From Bacteroidales bacterium (lineage in GTDB: Bacteria; Bacteroidota; Bacteroidia; Bacteroidales; UBA932), in contig JAGCYX010000040.1 of the NCBI GenBank assembly GCA_017960585.1, positions 1-44,192 of the forward strand: 44,192 bases of DNA. The letters are read 5' to 3'. The position numbers and the translations under genes were made by a program. Positions within the stretch are counted from its first letter, which is position 1. Every line of letters starts with the position of its first letter. Positions 7,401-15,860 of the stretch are shown here, one piece after another. A model generated the notes under the pieces. The model was not told the origin of the DNA and did not search any database. It saw nothing but the letters and a program-made list of their open reading frames with translations.

Positions 7401-9704
7401 GACCCCACGGTCGGCGAAGACGAATCCTCCGCCTTCGACAACGCGGCCACCAGCGGCGGCCGGCGCAGGAACATCCTCGCCAAGAGCGCCATGGCGGGTG
7501 CTGCGCGTGCGGACGCCATGATCCTGGACGAGGAAGCCGGTCCCATGGCAATGAGCGCGATGACCGAGGATGCCGCCGATCTGGAAAGGGCCATTGGCGC
7601 CGAAGAGGAGAAGGAACCCGAGGTCGCCGTCCGCGAGAACTTCGCCAACACCATCGCCTGGGAGCCGTTCCTGCGCTCCGACAAGGACGGCGTCGTGACC
7701 TTCAACTTCAGCACCGCCGACAAGCTCTCCACCTATTACGTCCAGCTCTTCGCGCACGACAAGGCCTTCCGCAACGCGACCCTCCGCCAGGAGATGGTCG
7801 TCACGCTGCCGGTCAAGGTGGCCGTCGTGCAGCCGCAGTACCTCTATGAGGGAGACCGCTACGTGGCGCGCGTGACCGTGTCCAGCAGCAAGGGCGTGCC
7901 CATCCCGGGACGCGTCAGCGTCAAGTTCTTGAACGGAACGGACTATAAGACCGCACCCGTGATCGCCGACAAGAGCCAGCACGTCAGCGTGCCGGCCGGC
8001 GGCACGAGCGACTTCACCTGCGAGATCGCAGCCCCGAAGGTCCGCGACCTCGGCATGCTGGTCAGCTTCGTTCCCGACGACAGGAATTTCGGCTCCGACG
8101 CCGTGTTCGTCGTGATGCCGGTCTCGCCGGCCGTACAGACCATCACCGAAGCCCACTCCGCCCTGCTGCTCGCCGGCATGAACCGCGACGAGGTGCTCGC
8201 CTCCCTGCGCAGCCTGTTCGTCAACGTGTCGGGCGCCGAGACGGCCCTGCGGGAAATTTCCATCCTGGGCATGCTCCAGGAGGCCATCCCGGAGAAGGTC
8301 CTGCCGACCACCGACAACCTGCTCGACCAGTCCGAGTCGCTCTACGCCAACTACCTGATCGACCGCCTGCCCGGTTCCAAGGGTTCCGCCGCCACGCCCG
8401 AGCAGCGCGCCGGGATGATCAAGAAGATCCTCGACTGCCGCAACAAGGACGGCGGCTTCGGCTGGTTCGCCGGCATGAGCTCCTCGCCCATCCTCACCGC
8501 CACCCTGCTGGAGCGGCTCGCCGACATCGGCGCCGACTGCCCGCAGCAGCTGGCCGACGTCCTCCCGGACGCCGTCAAATACCTCGACCAATGCTTCCTG
8601 GGCGACCGCGAGCGGCCGTTCTGGTGCGGCGGCCTGAGCCTCGAGCAGTACCTGCACGTCCGCGCCCTCTATCCGCAAGTCAGCTTCGCGCCCAAGGGCG
8701 GCGGCCTCAAGCGGATGCACGAGTTCAAGAAGGAAACCAAGTCCTACCTCGTGCCCGGCAAGGTGCGCGGCCTCAACGGCCGGGTCTTCGAAAAGGCCCG
8801 CCGCATGAAGACGCTGCGCGCCCTGGTCACCAGCGAGCGCGGCGCGGCCCTGGCCCGCGCCTGGGGCATCTCCTTCTTCGCCAAGAGCCGGCTCTCCAAG
8901 TCGCTGGACAAGGACATCGAGTCCCTGCTCCAGTATGCCGAGCCGCACCGCAGCGGCGCCACCTACTATCCCAACGCCGTCATGCCGTGGCGCGGCCTGC
9001 TCGAGAGCGAGCTCTACGCCCACGCCCTGATCTGCGACCTGCTGACCGCCTGCGGCCACAACGACGTCGCCGAGGGCATCCGGCTCTGGATCATGGTCCA
9101 GAAGGAGACCCAGCAGTGGGAGGACGACCCCGCCTACATCCAGGCCATCGGCAGCGTCCTGAACGGTACGGAAGAGACCTTGCAGACCAAGGTCCTCGCC
9201 CTGTCCGCCACCACCACCCTGCCCTTCGAGCAGATCAAGGCCTCCGGCAACGGCTTCACCGTCGCCTGCCACTACACCTGCAACGGCAAGACCGTCCAGA
9301 ACGGCGACATCCTGCATGTCGGCGACAAGGTCAAGGCCTCCTATGACATCTGGAACGAAGAGAACCGCAGCTTCGTGCGCCTCACGGCCCCGCGTCCCGC
9401 CGCCTTCCGCCCCGTGGACCAGCTGTCCGGCCACTATGGCTGGTGGCTCCGTCCCATCTCCATCACCGGCTGGATGAGCTTCAGCCCGCAGGGCTACCGC
9501 AGCGTCCTCGCCGACCGGACCGAGTACTGGTTCGACGCCTATCCCGAGGAGAAGACCACCATCACCGAGGAGTACTTCGTCACCCAGGAAGGCCGCTTCC
9601 AGTGCCCCGTCCCGGTGATCGAGTCCCTCTATGCCCCGCACTACCGCGCCAACGATGACGGGCACGCGCCCGTCGTCGTGGCTCCCGCTGAACCGAAGAA
9701 ATAA
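4485..9704 (+). CDS. Alpha-2-macroglobulin family protein without thioester
   Basis: A 1739-residue exported protein of the bacterial alpha-2-macroglobulin (YfaS/YfhM) superfamily, thought to trap proteases in the periplasm or at the outer surface. An N-terminal signal (residues 1 to about 22) ends in LPFTAC, a weak lipobox. An MG2-type segment with TDRSAFNPDETVHYK lies near residue 487. A low-complexity region near 980-1050 may be the bait region. The conserved NFANTIAWEPFLRSDKDG stretch is near 1052. At the place where active members carry CxEQ this protein reads TDNLLDQS (1276-1283), so the Cys is absent and no thioester can form; only the Gln is kept. The helical domain that follows includes DGGFGWFAG near 1322. 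It overlaps the next gene by one base (TAATG). Function without a thioester is uncertain. Confidence 0.9.
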   Translation: MKAIKLLTLTLLTLMNLPFTACAKDDHALTKLWADYEKAVNADRPKDQVDILDRIKKEASAQHLAWDYYDACMKYVDARSNTNWKLRDELRAQAENEIETFGEPVAVYFLRLGQYPTESLLNYVQEQKERLLQAHNPQFYSYDRNVSSNYTFSDALVPRIANDYEYVLWSLLRNRDKNGNVTKTVQEYFAGRYPFDAFVEFYLIQRDNTSSADGLQKMTAYAEAHAGQAVSILARDQALSYRQNLLRQDKDKSEDYRQLALDCQTLIADRKKFTGDEKVIAECSQRADDILETLTSQEISLNVEKGVATILVRNIPSVKVRILDGKREVWNTTVNNTANRFFLRDSLSLQLPNLDDKTYTLKCSGGKADTESEYRRYTLSIAHKRDYDGYGIYVADYMTGEPVKTCDVFLYDDDDKQVDQVSGLQLDGFTYLPESFVKRLEDHHYGWSIRAVARLDGRVRATPMHSLGYTRQQGVNTDNPATAHMMIITDRSAFNPDETVHYKVLLYEGTYEYATRTSGVKLHAALTDPTGKKIAEEDLTTNEFGTAAGAFVLKKGERGGMYKISVTETGTRNSVSTQVRADEFVLPTFELTWKPDDRFYLPDDEVTVLGNVRSYSGHNLGTATATYSVTNQGDVLDEGDLALAANGDFSIRFTAPDTNYFNQNVVITVRVTDATGETLEFRKSVSVSRHLPVQISVKNNVSGRFESRNYYGGSIIGENTAKVCIQLGYGSGLSHPHLKIEYTVLRDGKTVLKGVAPNREILPIDLSAYPSGLYVIVAKATAVSDKGVSYENEVQHEFVKAADTDTALDMDVHCFFKEIADDGESIALQVGATMGPTWIVVELYGDGNRLLEKRIEHLRGERGKSGSLQIIRFARKAEYPENLTLKVFWFRNEDSYSYSVSSFKPKVTAALPLSFSRFLDTTAPHTDYSFTIRTAAGSEVAATIFDKSTETIQPNVWSTVSPRLRSLPDVRYDPTVGEDESSAFDNAATSGGRRRNILAKSAMAGAARADAMILDEEAGPMAMSAMTEDAADLERAIGAEEEKEPEVAVRENFANTIAWEPFLRSDKDGVVTFNFSTADKLSTYYVQLFAHDKAFRNATLRQEMVVTLPVKVAVVQPQYLYEGDRYVARVTVSSSKGVPIPGRVSVKFLNGTDYKTAPVIADKSQHVSVPAGGTSDFTCEIAAPKVRDLGMLVSFVPDDRNFGSDAVFVVMPVSPAVQTITEAHSALLLAGMNRDEVLASLRSLFVNVSGAETALREISILGMLQEAIPEKVLPTTDNLLDQSESLYANYLIDRLPGSKGSAATPEQRAGMIKKILDCRNKDGGFGWFAGMSSSPILTATLLERLADIGADCPQQLADVLPDAVKYLDQCFLGDRERPFWCGGLSLEQYLHVRALYPQVSFAPKGGGLKRMHEFKKETKSYLVPGKVRGLNGRVFEKARRMKTLRALVTSERGAALARAWGISFFAKSRLSKSLDKDIESLLQYAEPHRSGATYYPNAVMPWRGLLESELYAHALICDLLTACGHNDVAEGIRLWIMVQKETQQWEDDPAYIQAIGSVLNGTEETLQTKVLALSATTTLPFEQIKASGNGFTVACHYTCNGKTVQNGDILHVGDKVKASYDIWNEENRSFVRLTAPRPAAFRPVDQLSGHYGWWLRPISITGWMSFSPQGYRSVLADRTEYWFDAYPEEKTTITEEYFVTQEGRFQCPVPVIESLYAPHYRANDDGHAPVVVAPAEPKK

Positions 9705-10840
9705 TGATGAAAAGAGTTTTGACAGCCGGCCTGATTGCGCTTGCCCTTCTGCCGGCCTGCACCAGAAAGCCCATGAACAGACAAACGGTTTCCCTGCATT
9801 GCGTCCAGCCGCCTTTCCTGCAGAAAGGAGACAAGATCGCCCTTATCTCTCCGTCCTACCACACCCCGATGGAGAATGTGGACACTGCATCGATGATCCT
9901 CCGCGAATGGGGCTTCGAGCCGGTCGTGGGCCCGAACGTCGGGAAAGAGTATCTTGGGAAATACGCCGGCACGCCCCGGGAGCGCCTTTCGGACCTCGAG
10001 TGGGCGCTCAAGGATCCCGACATCAAGGCCATCCTGTGCAACCGCGGCGGCTACGGCACCATCCAGCTGACCAACCTCCTGCCGCTGAAAGACATCACCG
10101 CCCATCCCAAGTGGATCATCGGTTTCAGCGACATCACCACGCTGAGCGGGATGGCCGCCCGGGCGGGGGTCATGAGCATCCACGGGACCATGTGCTCCCT
10201 GATGACCAAGTCCCATGGCGTCGGGCTCACCAACACCCTCCTGCGTGATATCCTGCTGGGCACGGTTCCGGTCTATGAGGCGCCCGCCCACCCGCAAAGC
10301 ATTCCCGGCCATGCCGCCGGGACGCTGGTCGGCGGCAACCTCTGCACCTTCACGCCCCTGCTGGGTACGGATGCGGACGCCACCCTGGGCCAGGACATCA
10401 TTCTCTTCATCGAGGAAGTGGAGGAGGACATGAGCCACATCGACCGGCTCATCAACACCCTGCTGCTCAACGGCGTCTTCGACCACTGCCGGGGCGTCAT
10501 CCTCGGCGAATTCACCGACTGCAAGGCCAACCTGGACTTCGGCAGCGTGGAGGAGATGATCTGCTCCTACCTGAAGGATTACAACATACCTGTGCTCTGC
10601 GGCTTCCCGGCGGGCCACGACGACGTGAACCTACCCTTGCTGATGGGCGTGCCCGTCACGCTCGACGTCACCGGTTCGGGCGCGACCCTCACCTTCGGCG
10701 TCGAAGGCCGGACGGAAATCGTTTCGACGGAAGTCGCCCTGGCGGAACTCCAGGATGACGGGGAACAGAACGAAGAGAAGCAGCGCAAACTCATCCGCGC
10801 CATCAACTTCATCAAGCACTACGACGGCATCAAGAAGTAA
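9704..10840 (+). CDS. LD-carboxypeptidase (peptidase S66), predicted lipoprotein
   Basis: S66 enzymes cleave the L-Lys/DAP-D-Ala bond of murein tetrapeptides. The 378-residue protein shows the expected catalytic triad by motif: Ser142 in GFSDIT, Glu237 in LFIEEVEE and His305 in GFPAGHDDVN, with the NRGGYG segment at 113-118 before them. The N-terminus MMKRVLTAGLIALALLPAC ends in a lipobox with Cys19, so it is probably a periplasm-facing lipoprotein, unlike the cytoplasmic LdcA of Escherichia coli. Two ATG codons in a row are possible starts; the first overlaps the preceding stop by one base, which implies translational coupling to the macroglobulin gene. Together with that gene it suggests an envelope maintenance or defence operon. 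Confidence 0.9.
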   Translation: MMKRVLTAGLIALALLPACTRKPMNRQTVSLHCVQPPFLQKGDKIALISPSYHTPMENVDTASMILREWGFEPVVGPNVGKEYLGKYAGTPRERLSDLEWALKDPDIKAILCNRGGYGTIQLTNLLPLKDITAHPKWIIGFSDITTLSGMAARAGVMSIHGTMCSLMTKSHGVGLTNTLLRDILLGTVPVYEAPAHPQSIPGHAAGTLVGGNLCTFTPLLGTDADATLGQDIILFIEEVEEDMSHIDRLINTLLLNGVFDHCRGVILGEFTDCKANLDFGSVEEMICSYLKDYNIPVLCGFPAGHDDVNLPLLMGVPVTLDVTGSGATLTFGVEGRTEIVSTEVALAELQDDGEQNEEKQRKLIRAINFIKHYDGIKK

Positions 10841-10862
10841 AGATTATCAACTCGACACGGAT

Positions 10863-11216
10863 ATGAAACAGCTCGCCCGCCTCACCCTTTTACTCGTCGG
10901 AATCGTTCTTCTGCTTGCTTCCTGTGAGAAGGCCCCCTATGTCGCCATGAGCGGCCCTCACAATTACAATTTCAATTGCAAGGGTGGCACAGAAACCTTC
11001 ACGGTCTCCAGCAATCGTGACTGGAGCATCAGTTCCTCGGCATCCTGGATCAGCGTCTCTCCTTCTTCCGGCGTTGCCAGCGACAAAGAAATCACGGTGA
11101 CCATCACCTGTTCTCCCAATACGACCTACGAGGGCAGGACTGCAACGATTAAAGTCAAAGCCGAAGCGCTGACCGAGACCATCACAGTGGTTCAGGACCC
11201 GTGGGTGGAGGAGTAG
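10863..11216 (+). CDS. Small BACON-domain lipoprotein
   Basis: A 117-residue protein with a signal ending in LLAS before Cys21, a good lipobox. The rest is a single BACON beta-sandwich: the pattern SNRDWSISSSASWISVSP, then a Gly turn, VTITCSPNTTYEGRTATI and a final strand TITVVQ fits the family well. BACON domains are usually appended to large surface glycan enzymes in Bacteroidota and proposed to bind carbohydrate or mucin; here the domain stands alone. It starts 22 nt after the LD-carboxypeptidase stop and its base composition is visibly less GC rich than that gene. The longer frame upstream of the ATG at 10863 is excluded because it overlaps the carboxypeptidase. Function unknown. Confidence 0.85.
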   Translation: MKQLARLTLLLVGIVLLLASCEKAPYVAMSGPHNYNFNCKGGTETFTVSSNRDWSISSSASWISVSPSSGVASDKEITVTITCSPNTTYEGRTATIKVKAEALTETITVVQDPWVEE

Positions 11217-11230
11217 CCGTTTCTCTAAAT

Positions 11231-12028
11231 TCAGTACCGGACGTCGCTGAGGAAGAGGGCGTGGCCGGGGACCGATTCGCCGGCAAGGGAGCGGGCGGGT
11301 CCTTCGACAGGCTCAGGAACCGCATCGACGGGGAGAATTAAGCCCTGAAACTCGGCGACGGAGCGCTTGCCGCGGCCGACTTCGAGGAGGGTGCCGACGA
11401 CGGCGCGGACCATGTTGCGGAGGAAGCGGTCGGCGGCGATGCGGAAGTACCAGTAGCCGTCGCCGCCTTCGCGGCCGGTCAGCTGCAGGTGCGTGGGCGT
11501 GTAGCGGTGCCAGGCCGCCTCGGTGACGGTGCAGATCGAGGTCTTGGAGTCGGCGCCGGTCTTCTCGAAACAGCGGAAATCGTGCTGTCCCAGCAAGGCT
11601 GCGGCGGCCTCGTTCATTTTGTCAAAATCCACCCCCGGAAAGGTATACAGATAGGAAAATGCCTCCACGAAGGGGTCCTTCGTGCGGTGCAGGAAATAGC
11701 TGTATTCGCGCCGGATAGCGTCGAAGCGCGCGTGGAATTCCGGGGCCGCCGGAGCGATGTCGTGGATCACCACCGAACGGGGTAGAATGGCATTTAATTT
11801 GTAGGCCAATTGATGCGTGTCAAGCTCCCCGGCTGCGTCAAAATGCGCGACGTAGCCGATTGCATTCACGCCCGTGTCGGTCCGGCCTGCGCCGGTCACG
11901 GCCACGGGGACATGAAGCAGGGTGGACAGGGCGCTCTCGAGCGCCTGCTGGACGCTCGGGGCATCGGGCTGGACCTGCCAACCGCAGAAGTCCGCACCGC
12001 TGTAGGAAAGCTTGATACGATAGCGCAT
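11231..12028 (-). CDS. truA: tRNA pseudouridine(38-40) synthase
   Basis: TruA converts uridines 38-40 of the anticodon arm to pseudouridine. The 265-residue protein begins MRYRIKLSYSGADFCGWQ and has the catalytic Asp51 in GAGRTDTGV, then RREYSYFLHR, DFRCFEKTG and RFLRNMVRAVVGTLLEVGRG, all characteristic. The ATG at 12028 is preferred over an in-frame ATG at 12040, which falls inside the probable -7 box. Near the C-terminus, between the FQGLILPVDA and AGESVPGHALFL segments, the protein contains VPEPVEGP encoded by a short repeat-like sequence (11298-11322) absent from the usual family pattern. It is convergent with the BACON gene, 14 nt apart. Confidence 0.93.
   Translation of the reverse strand: MRYRIKLSYSGADFCGWQVQPDAPSVQQALESALSTLLHVPVAVTGAGRTDTGVNAIGYVAHFDAAGELDTHQLAYKLNAILPRSVVIHDIAPAAPEFHARFDAIRREYSYFLHRTKDPFVEAFSYLYTFPGVDFDKMNEAAAALLGQHDFRCFEKTGADSKTSICTVTEAAWHRYTPTHLQLTGREGGDGYWYFRIAADRFLRNMVRAVVGTLLEVGRGKRSVAEFQGLILPVDAVPEPVEGPARSLAGESVPGHALFLSDVRY
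11298..11322. repeat. Short repeat-like insertion in truA
   Basis: The stretch containing CCTTCGACAGGCTCAGGAAC encodes PEPVEGP on the minus strand, in a variable loop before the last beta strand of TruA. It resembles small dispersed sequences seen in many bacterial genomes, but only one copy is present here, so repeat status is inferred. Confidence 0.4.
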
Positions 12029-12037
12029 AGCTGACTG

Positions 12038-12045
12038 CAAAATTA
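12038..12045 (-). promoter_or_regulatory. -7 promoter box for truA
   Basis: On the minus strand TAATTTTG matches TAnnTTTG exactly, nine bases before the ATG at 12028. The transcript would have a leader of only a few bases. The box adjoins the moxR start at 12046. Confidence 0.5.
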
Positions 12046-13047
12046 ATGAATAATATGGAAAGTGTAAACATCAAGGAGCTCAACGAACGCATCCAGAAAG
12101 AAAGCGCATTCGTCGATCTCCTGTCCCTGGAGATGGGCAAGGTCATCGTGGGCCAGAAGCATCTGGTGGAGAACCTGATGATCGCGATGCTCGCCGACGG
12201 CCACATCCTCCTCGAAGGCGTGCCGGGCCTCGCCAAGACCCTCGCCATCAGCACCCTGTCCCAGGCGGTCAACGCCAAGTTCAGCCGCATCCAGTTCACC
12301 CCGGACCTGCTGCCGGCCGACGTCACGGGCACGCTCATCTATTCCCAGAAGAAAGAAAGCTTCGAAGTGCACAAGGGCCCCGTCTTCGCCAACTTCGTGC
12401 TGGCGGACGAAATCAACCGCGCCCCAGCCAAAGTCCAGTCGGCGCTGCTCGAAGCCATGCAGGAGCGCCAGGTGACCCTGGGCGACCAGACCTATCCGCT
12501 GCCGCAGCCGTTCCTGGTCATGGCCACGCAGAACCCGATCGAGCAGGAAGGCACCTACCCCCTACCGGAGGCCCAGGTGGACCGTTTCATGCTCAAGGTC
12601 GTGGTCGGCTATCCCAAGCGCGACGAGGAGAAGCTCATCATCCGGATGAACAACAGCGGCGAGTTCCCCAAGGCCTCGCCTGTCGTGAGCCCGGAGGACA
12701 TCGTGCGCGCCCGCGAGGTCGTGCGCGAAGTGTATATGGATGAGAAGATCGAGCGCTATATCGTGGATATCGTCTACGCCACCCGCGTCCCGGAAGACTA
12801 CGGGCTGAAGAACCTCAAGGACCTCATCTCCTTCGGCGGCTCGCCGCGTGCGAGCATCAGCCTGTCGATGGCGGCCAAGGCCTACGCTTTCATCAAACGC
12901 CGCGGCTACGTCATCCCCGAGGACGTGCGGGCCGTGTGCCCGGAGGTGCTGCGCCACCGTCTCGGCCTGACCTACGAGGCCGAAGCCGAGAACGTGACGC
13001 CGGAAGAGATCATCGAGCAGGTCATCAATGCCGTCATCGTCCCCTAA
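12046..13047 (+). CDS. moxR: MoxR-family AAA+ ATPase
   Basis: First gene of the Bat (Bacteroides aerotolerance) cluster. MoxR proteins are AAA+ chaperone-like ATPases that act on von Willebrand factor A partners. The 333-residue protein has Walker A GVPGLAKT at 58-65, Walker B VLADEINRA at 118-126, sensor ATQNP at 160-164 and the typical GTYPLPEAQVDRF segment. An alternative start is Met4. The DUF58 gene begins 20 nt before its stop, so the two are translationally coupled. No consensus -7 box is seen in the short gap to the divergent truA; the promoter may lie inside truA. Confidence 0.93.
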   Translation: MNNMESVNIKELNERIQKESAFVDLLSLEMGKVIVGQKHLVENLMIAMLADGHILLEGVPGLAKTLAISTLSQAVNAKFSRIQFTPDLLPADVTGTLIYSQKKESFEVHKGPVFANFVLADEINRAPAKVQSALLEAMQERQVTLGDQTYPLPQPFLVMATQNPIEQEGTYPLPEAQVDRFMLKVVVGYPKRDEEKLIIRMNNSGEFPKASPVVSPEDIVRAREVVREVYMDEKIERYIVDIVYATRVPEDYGLKNLKDLISFGGSPRASISLSMAAKAYAFIKRRGYVIPEDVRAVCPEVLRHRLGLTYEAEAENVTPEEIIEQVINAVIVP

Positions 13048-13930
13048 TACCAGCGCGACCGCTCTCCTGAAGAAAGTCAGGAAGATCGAGATCAAGACCA
13101 AGGCGCTCTCCCACCAGATCTTCGCCGGCGAGTACCATTCGGCCTTCAAGGGCCGGGGTATGGCCTTCAGCGAGGTGCGGGAGTACCAGTGGGGCGACGA
13201 CGTGCGTGCGATGGACTGGAACGTCACCGCACGCCTGCGCGCCCCGTATGTCAAGGTCTACGAGGAGGAGCGCGAGCTGACGGTGGTGCTGCTGGTGGAC
13301 GTGAGCCGCTCGGGCCTCTTCGGCACGGCCGTGGAGACCAAGCGCGAGCGCATCGCCGAGATTGCGGCGGTCCTCAGCTTCAGCGCCATCCTCAACAACG
13401 ACAAGGTCGGCGCGCTGTTCTTCTCCGACCGGGTCGAGAAGTTCATCCCGCCCGCAAAGGGCCGCTCGCACCTGCTGCACATCATCCGCGAGATGCTGGA
13501 GCTGCAGCCGGTCTCCGACGGGACGGACATCGGCGCCGCGCTCAAGTTCCTGACCAACGCCATCAAGAAGAAGTGCACGGCCTTCCTGCTGAGCGACCTG
13601 CTGGACGCCGACGAGCAGGGGAATCCCCGCTACGAGGAGGCGCTCAAGGTGGCGGTGAACCGCCACGACCTCAGCGTGATCAAGGTGCACGACCCCCGGG
13701 AGCGGGCGCTGCCCGCCGTGGGTCTCGTGCACATCAAGGACAGCGAGACCGGCGCGGGCGCCTGGATCGACACGGACAGCCGCAAGGTCCGCTCGGCGTA
13801 TGAACGCTGGTTCTCCGAACTGTCAGCCCGCGAAACGGGCCTGTTCAACAAATACCAGGTCGACCACGTGGACATCGCCACGGACGACGACTATGTCAAA
13901 GGGCTGATGGCCCTGTTCAATAGAAGATGA
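13028..13930 (+). CDS. DUF58 / von Willebrand factor A-like protein
   Basis: The 300-residue cytoplasmic protein carries the DUF58 signature REYQWGDDVRAMDWNVTAR at 51-69 and a MIDAS metal site DVSRS at 91-95, followed by SDGTDIGAAL and LLSDLLD of the vWA fold. DUF58 proteins are the immediate partners of MoxR and are taken to link it to the membrane-bound Bat proteins. The start at 13028 lies inside the moxR frame; the ATG at 13162 would remove the DUF58 N-terminus. The next gene starts within its stop codon (ATGA at 13927). No membrane segment is seen. Confidence 0.9.
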   Translation: MPSSSPNTSATALLKKVRKIEIKTKALSHQIFAGEYHSAFKGRGMAFSEVREYQWGDDVRAMDWNVTARLRAPYVKVYEEERELTVVLLVDVSRSGLFGTAVETKRERIAEIAAVLSFSAILNNDKVGALFFSDRVEKFIPPAKGRSHLLHIIREMLELQPVSDGTDIGAALKFLTNAIKKKCTAFLLSDLLDADEQGNPRYEEALKVAVNRHDLSVIKVHDPRERALPAVGLVHIKDSETGAGAWIDTDSRKVRSAYERWFSELSARETGLFNKYQVDHVDIATDDDYVKGLMALFNRR

Positions 13931-14886
13931 AACTGTTGACGCTCATACTGGCCGCGATGCTGGACGTCGTCCCGGCGGGGCAGGCTTATCTCAAGCAGCT
14001 CCAGCCCCGGGATTCCATCCTCATCGCCGACCAGGTCGAATACGGCTTCCAGCTGGACAGTCTGGCGGAAGGAACCGCCCTGGCGCTGCCCGATTTCGCG
14101 AAAGCGGGCAACGACACGCTCGTGCTGGTGCGCAGCTGGCAGCTGGACACGACGGCGACCCTGCGCGTCCGCCAGCCCGGCGGAAAGGGCCGCACGCAGC
14201 TCTACAACGTCCGCGGCAGCATCGTGCTGGCGCCCTTCGAGGAGGGAACCTACCGCCTGCCGCCCATTCCCGTGCTGCGCGGCAAGGACACCCTCGTTTT
14301 CGAGGGCCTGGATATGGAAGTGAAGACCATGCCCGTGGACACGGCGACCTTCCAGCTCCACGACATCAAGGGCCAGATGCGCTACCCGCTGACCTTCCGG
14401 GAAGTTCTTCCCTGGCTGGGCGGCGCCGTGCTGCTCGCGGCCCTGATCGTGCTGCTCGTCTGGTGGCTCCGCCGCCGCGCGAAAACGGGTGAGGAAGGGG
14501 CGCACAAGGATCCCGCCTACATCATCGCGCTGCGCGAACTGGACAAGTGGCGCGGCGACAAGTTCTGGGCACCGGACAAGCAGAAAGCCTATTATTCGGG
14601 CATCACCGATGCCCTGAAAGTCTATATCGAAGACCGCTTCGGCGTGGACGCGCCGGAGATGACGACGGCCGAACTGTTCGAGGCCCTGAAGGGCGCGGAA
14701 GACCTGCCGGCGGACCTGCGCGAAGAGCTGCGGGAGGTTTTCGAATGCGCCGACTTCGTCAAATTCGCGAAGCACGTCGCCTCCGACGAGGACAACGCCC
14801 GCGCGCTGCCGACGGCCGTTCGCTTCGTGACTTCCACCTATCAGACCGTGCTTGAGGAGGAGCAGAAGACCGGAGATGAACTTTGA
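13927..14886 (+). CDS. Bat-operon membrane protein of unknown function
   Basis: A 319-residue protein with a hydrophobic N-terminus (residues 1-19, probably a signal), a beta-rich extracytoplasmic part (20-155), one strong transmembrane segment at 161-180 followed by RRR, and a cytoplasmic helical tail of about 135 residues. The tail includes YYSGITDALKVYIEDRFG and MTTAELFEAL, the pattern seen in a conserved Bat-cluster protein of Bacteroidota located between DUF58 and BatA and related in layout to the C-terminal part of BatD (compare FYEELHRALLGFVSDKL in the batDE product). It overlaps DUF58 by four bases and batA by eleven. It probably anchors or regulates the MoxR/DUF58/Bat assembly; that is inference from context. 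Confidence 0.8.
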   Translation: MKLLTLILAAMLDVVPAGQAYLKQLQPRDSILIADQVEYGFQLDSLAEGTALALPDFAKAGNDTLVLVRSWQLDTTATLRVRQPGGKGRTQLYNVRGSIVLAPFEEGTYRLPPIPVLRGKDTLVFEGLDMEVKTMPVDTATFQLHDIKGQMRYPLTFREVLPWLGGAVLLAALIVLLVWWLRRRAKTGEEGAHKDPAYIIALRELDKWRGDKFWAPDKQKAYYSGITDALKVYIEDRFGVDAPEMTTAELFEALKGAEDLPADLREELREVFECADFVKFAKHVASDEDNARALPTAVRFVTSTYQTVLEEEQKTGDEL

Positions 14887-15859
14887 GTATCCCGCCCTGC
14901 TCTGGCTGCTGGTCCTGCCGCTGCTGCTCGTCGCGCTCTATGTCTATCGGGAGCTGGCGGGCCGCAGGCCGCACCTGCGCGTGTCGGCCTCGGCGCCCTG
15001 GCTGCAGGGCGGCCGTTCCCCGCTGGGCGTGATCCGTCATCTGCCGATGGTGCTGCGCACCGCTGCGCTCTGCCTGATCATCGTGGCGCTGGCGCGGCCG
15101 CGTTCGTCCACCGAGGTGGAGAAACGGGACACCGAGGGCATCGATATCGTGCTGGCGATGGACGTCTCCACGAGTATGCTGGCGCGCGACTTCACCCCGG
15201 ACCGCCTCAGCGCGGCTAAGGACATCGCCGTCGAATTCATCGCCCAGCGGCCCACCGACCGGATGGGTATCGTGGTCTTCGCGGGCGAGAGCTACACGCA
15301 GTGCCCGCTGACGACCGACCGCGCCACCCTCATCAACCTGATGAAGGAGGTGCAGACCGACCTCATCGAGGACGGCACCGCCATCGGCAACGGCCTCGCC
15401 ACCGCAGTGGCCCGTATGATGGACTCCGACGCCCCCAGCCGCGTAGTCATCCTGCTGACGGACGGCGTCAACAACAGCGGCGAGGTGGCCCCGCAGACGG
15501 CCGCCGAGATTGCGAAGACTTACGGCGTACGCGTCTACACGATCGGCGTGGGCGCCAACGGAATGGCCCCGTATCCGGTCATGACCCCCTGGGGCGTGGA
15601 GATGCAGAAGGTGCAGGTCGAGATCGACGAAGACCTGCTCAAGGGCATCGCCGAGACCACGGGCGGCCGCTATTTCCGCGCCACGGACAACACCAAGCTC
15701 GCGGAAATCTATTCGGAAATCAACAAGATGGAGAAGGCTCGCACCACGGTGGACAGCTTCCCCGTCTATAAAGAACTGTTCGGCCGTTTCGGCGTGGCGG
15801 CGCTCATCTGCCTGCTGCTCGAACTGCTGGTCGTACTGTTATTGAGGAGGATGCCGTAG
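14876..15859 (+). CDS. batA: BatA, membrane von Willebrand factor A protein
   Basis: The 327-residue protein begins MNFEYPALLWLLVLPLLL, has membrane segments near 6-25, 55-75 and 303-323, and a vWA domain between the second and third with MIDAS DVSTS at 96-100. The ATG at 14876 gives the BatA family start and overlaps the upstream stop by eleven bases; an earlier ATG at 14852 would add eight residues only. BatA and BatB are paralogues that form membrane complexes in the Bacteroides aerotolerance system; the biochemical role is unsettled. It is followed after one base by batB. Confidence 0.92.
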   Translation: MNFEYPALLWLLVLPLLLVALYVYRELAGRRPHLRVSASAPWLQGGRSPLGVIRHLPMVLRTAALCLIIVALARPRSSTEVEKRDTEGIDIVLAMDVSTSMLARDFTPDRLSAAKDIAVEFIAQRPTDRMGIVVFAGESYTQCPLTTDRATLINLMKEVQTDLIEDGTAIGNGLATAVARMMDSDAPSRVVILLTDGVNNSGEVAPQTAAEIAKTYGVRVYTIGVGANGMAPYPVMTPWGVEMQKVQVEIDEDLLKGIAETTGGRYFRATDNTKLAEIYSEINKMEKARTTVDSFPVYKELFGRFGVAALICLLLELLVVLLLRRMP

Positions 15860-15860
15860 T

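Noticed and set aside
4503..9665. Two open frames of about 850 codons on the minus strand opposite the macroglobulin gene
   Set aside because: They mirror the codon periodicity of the plus-strand gene in GC-rich DNA, are rich in Val, Gly, Asp and Leu without family motifs, and the plus strand encodes a clear protein.
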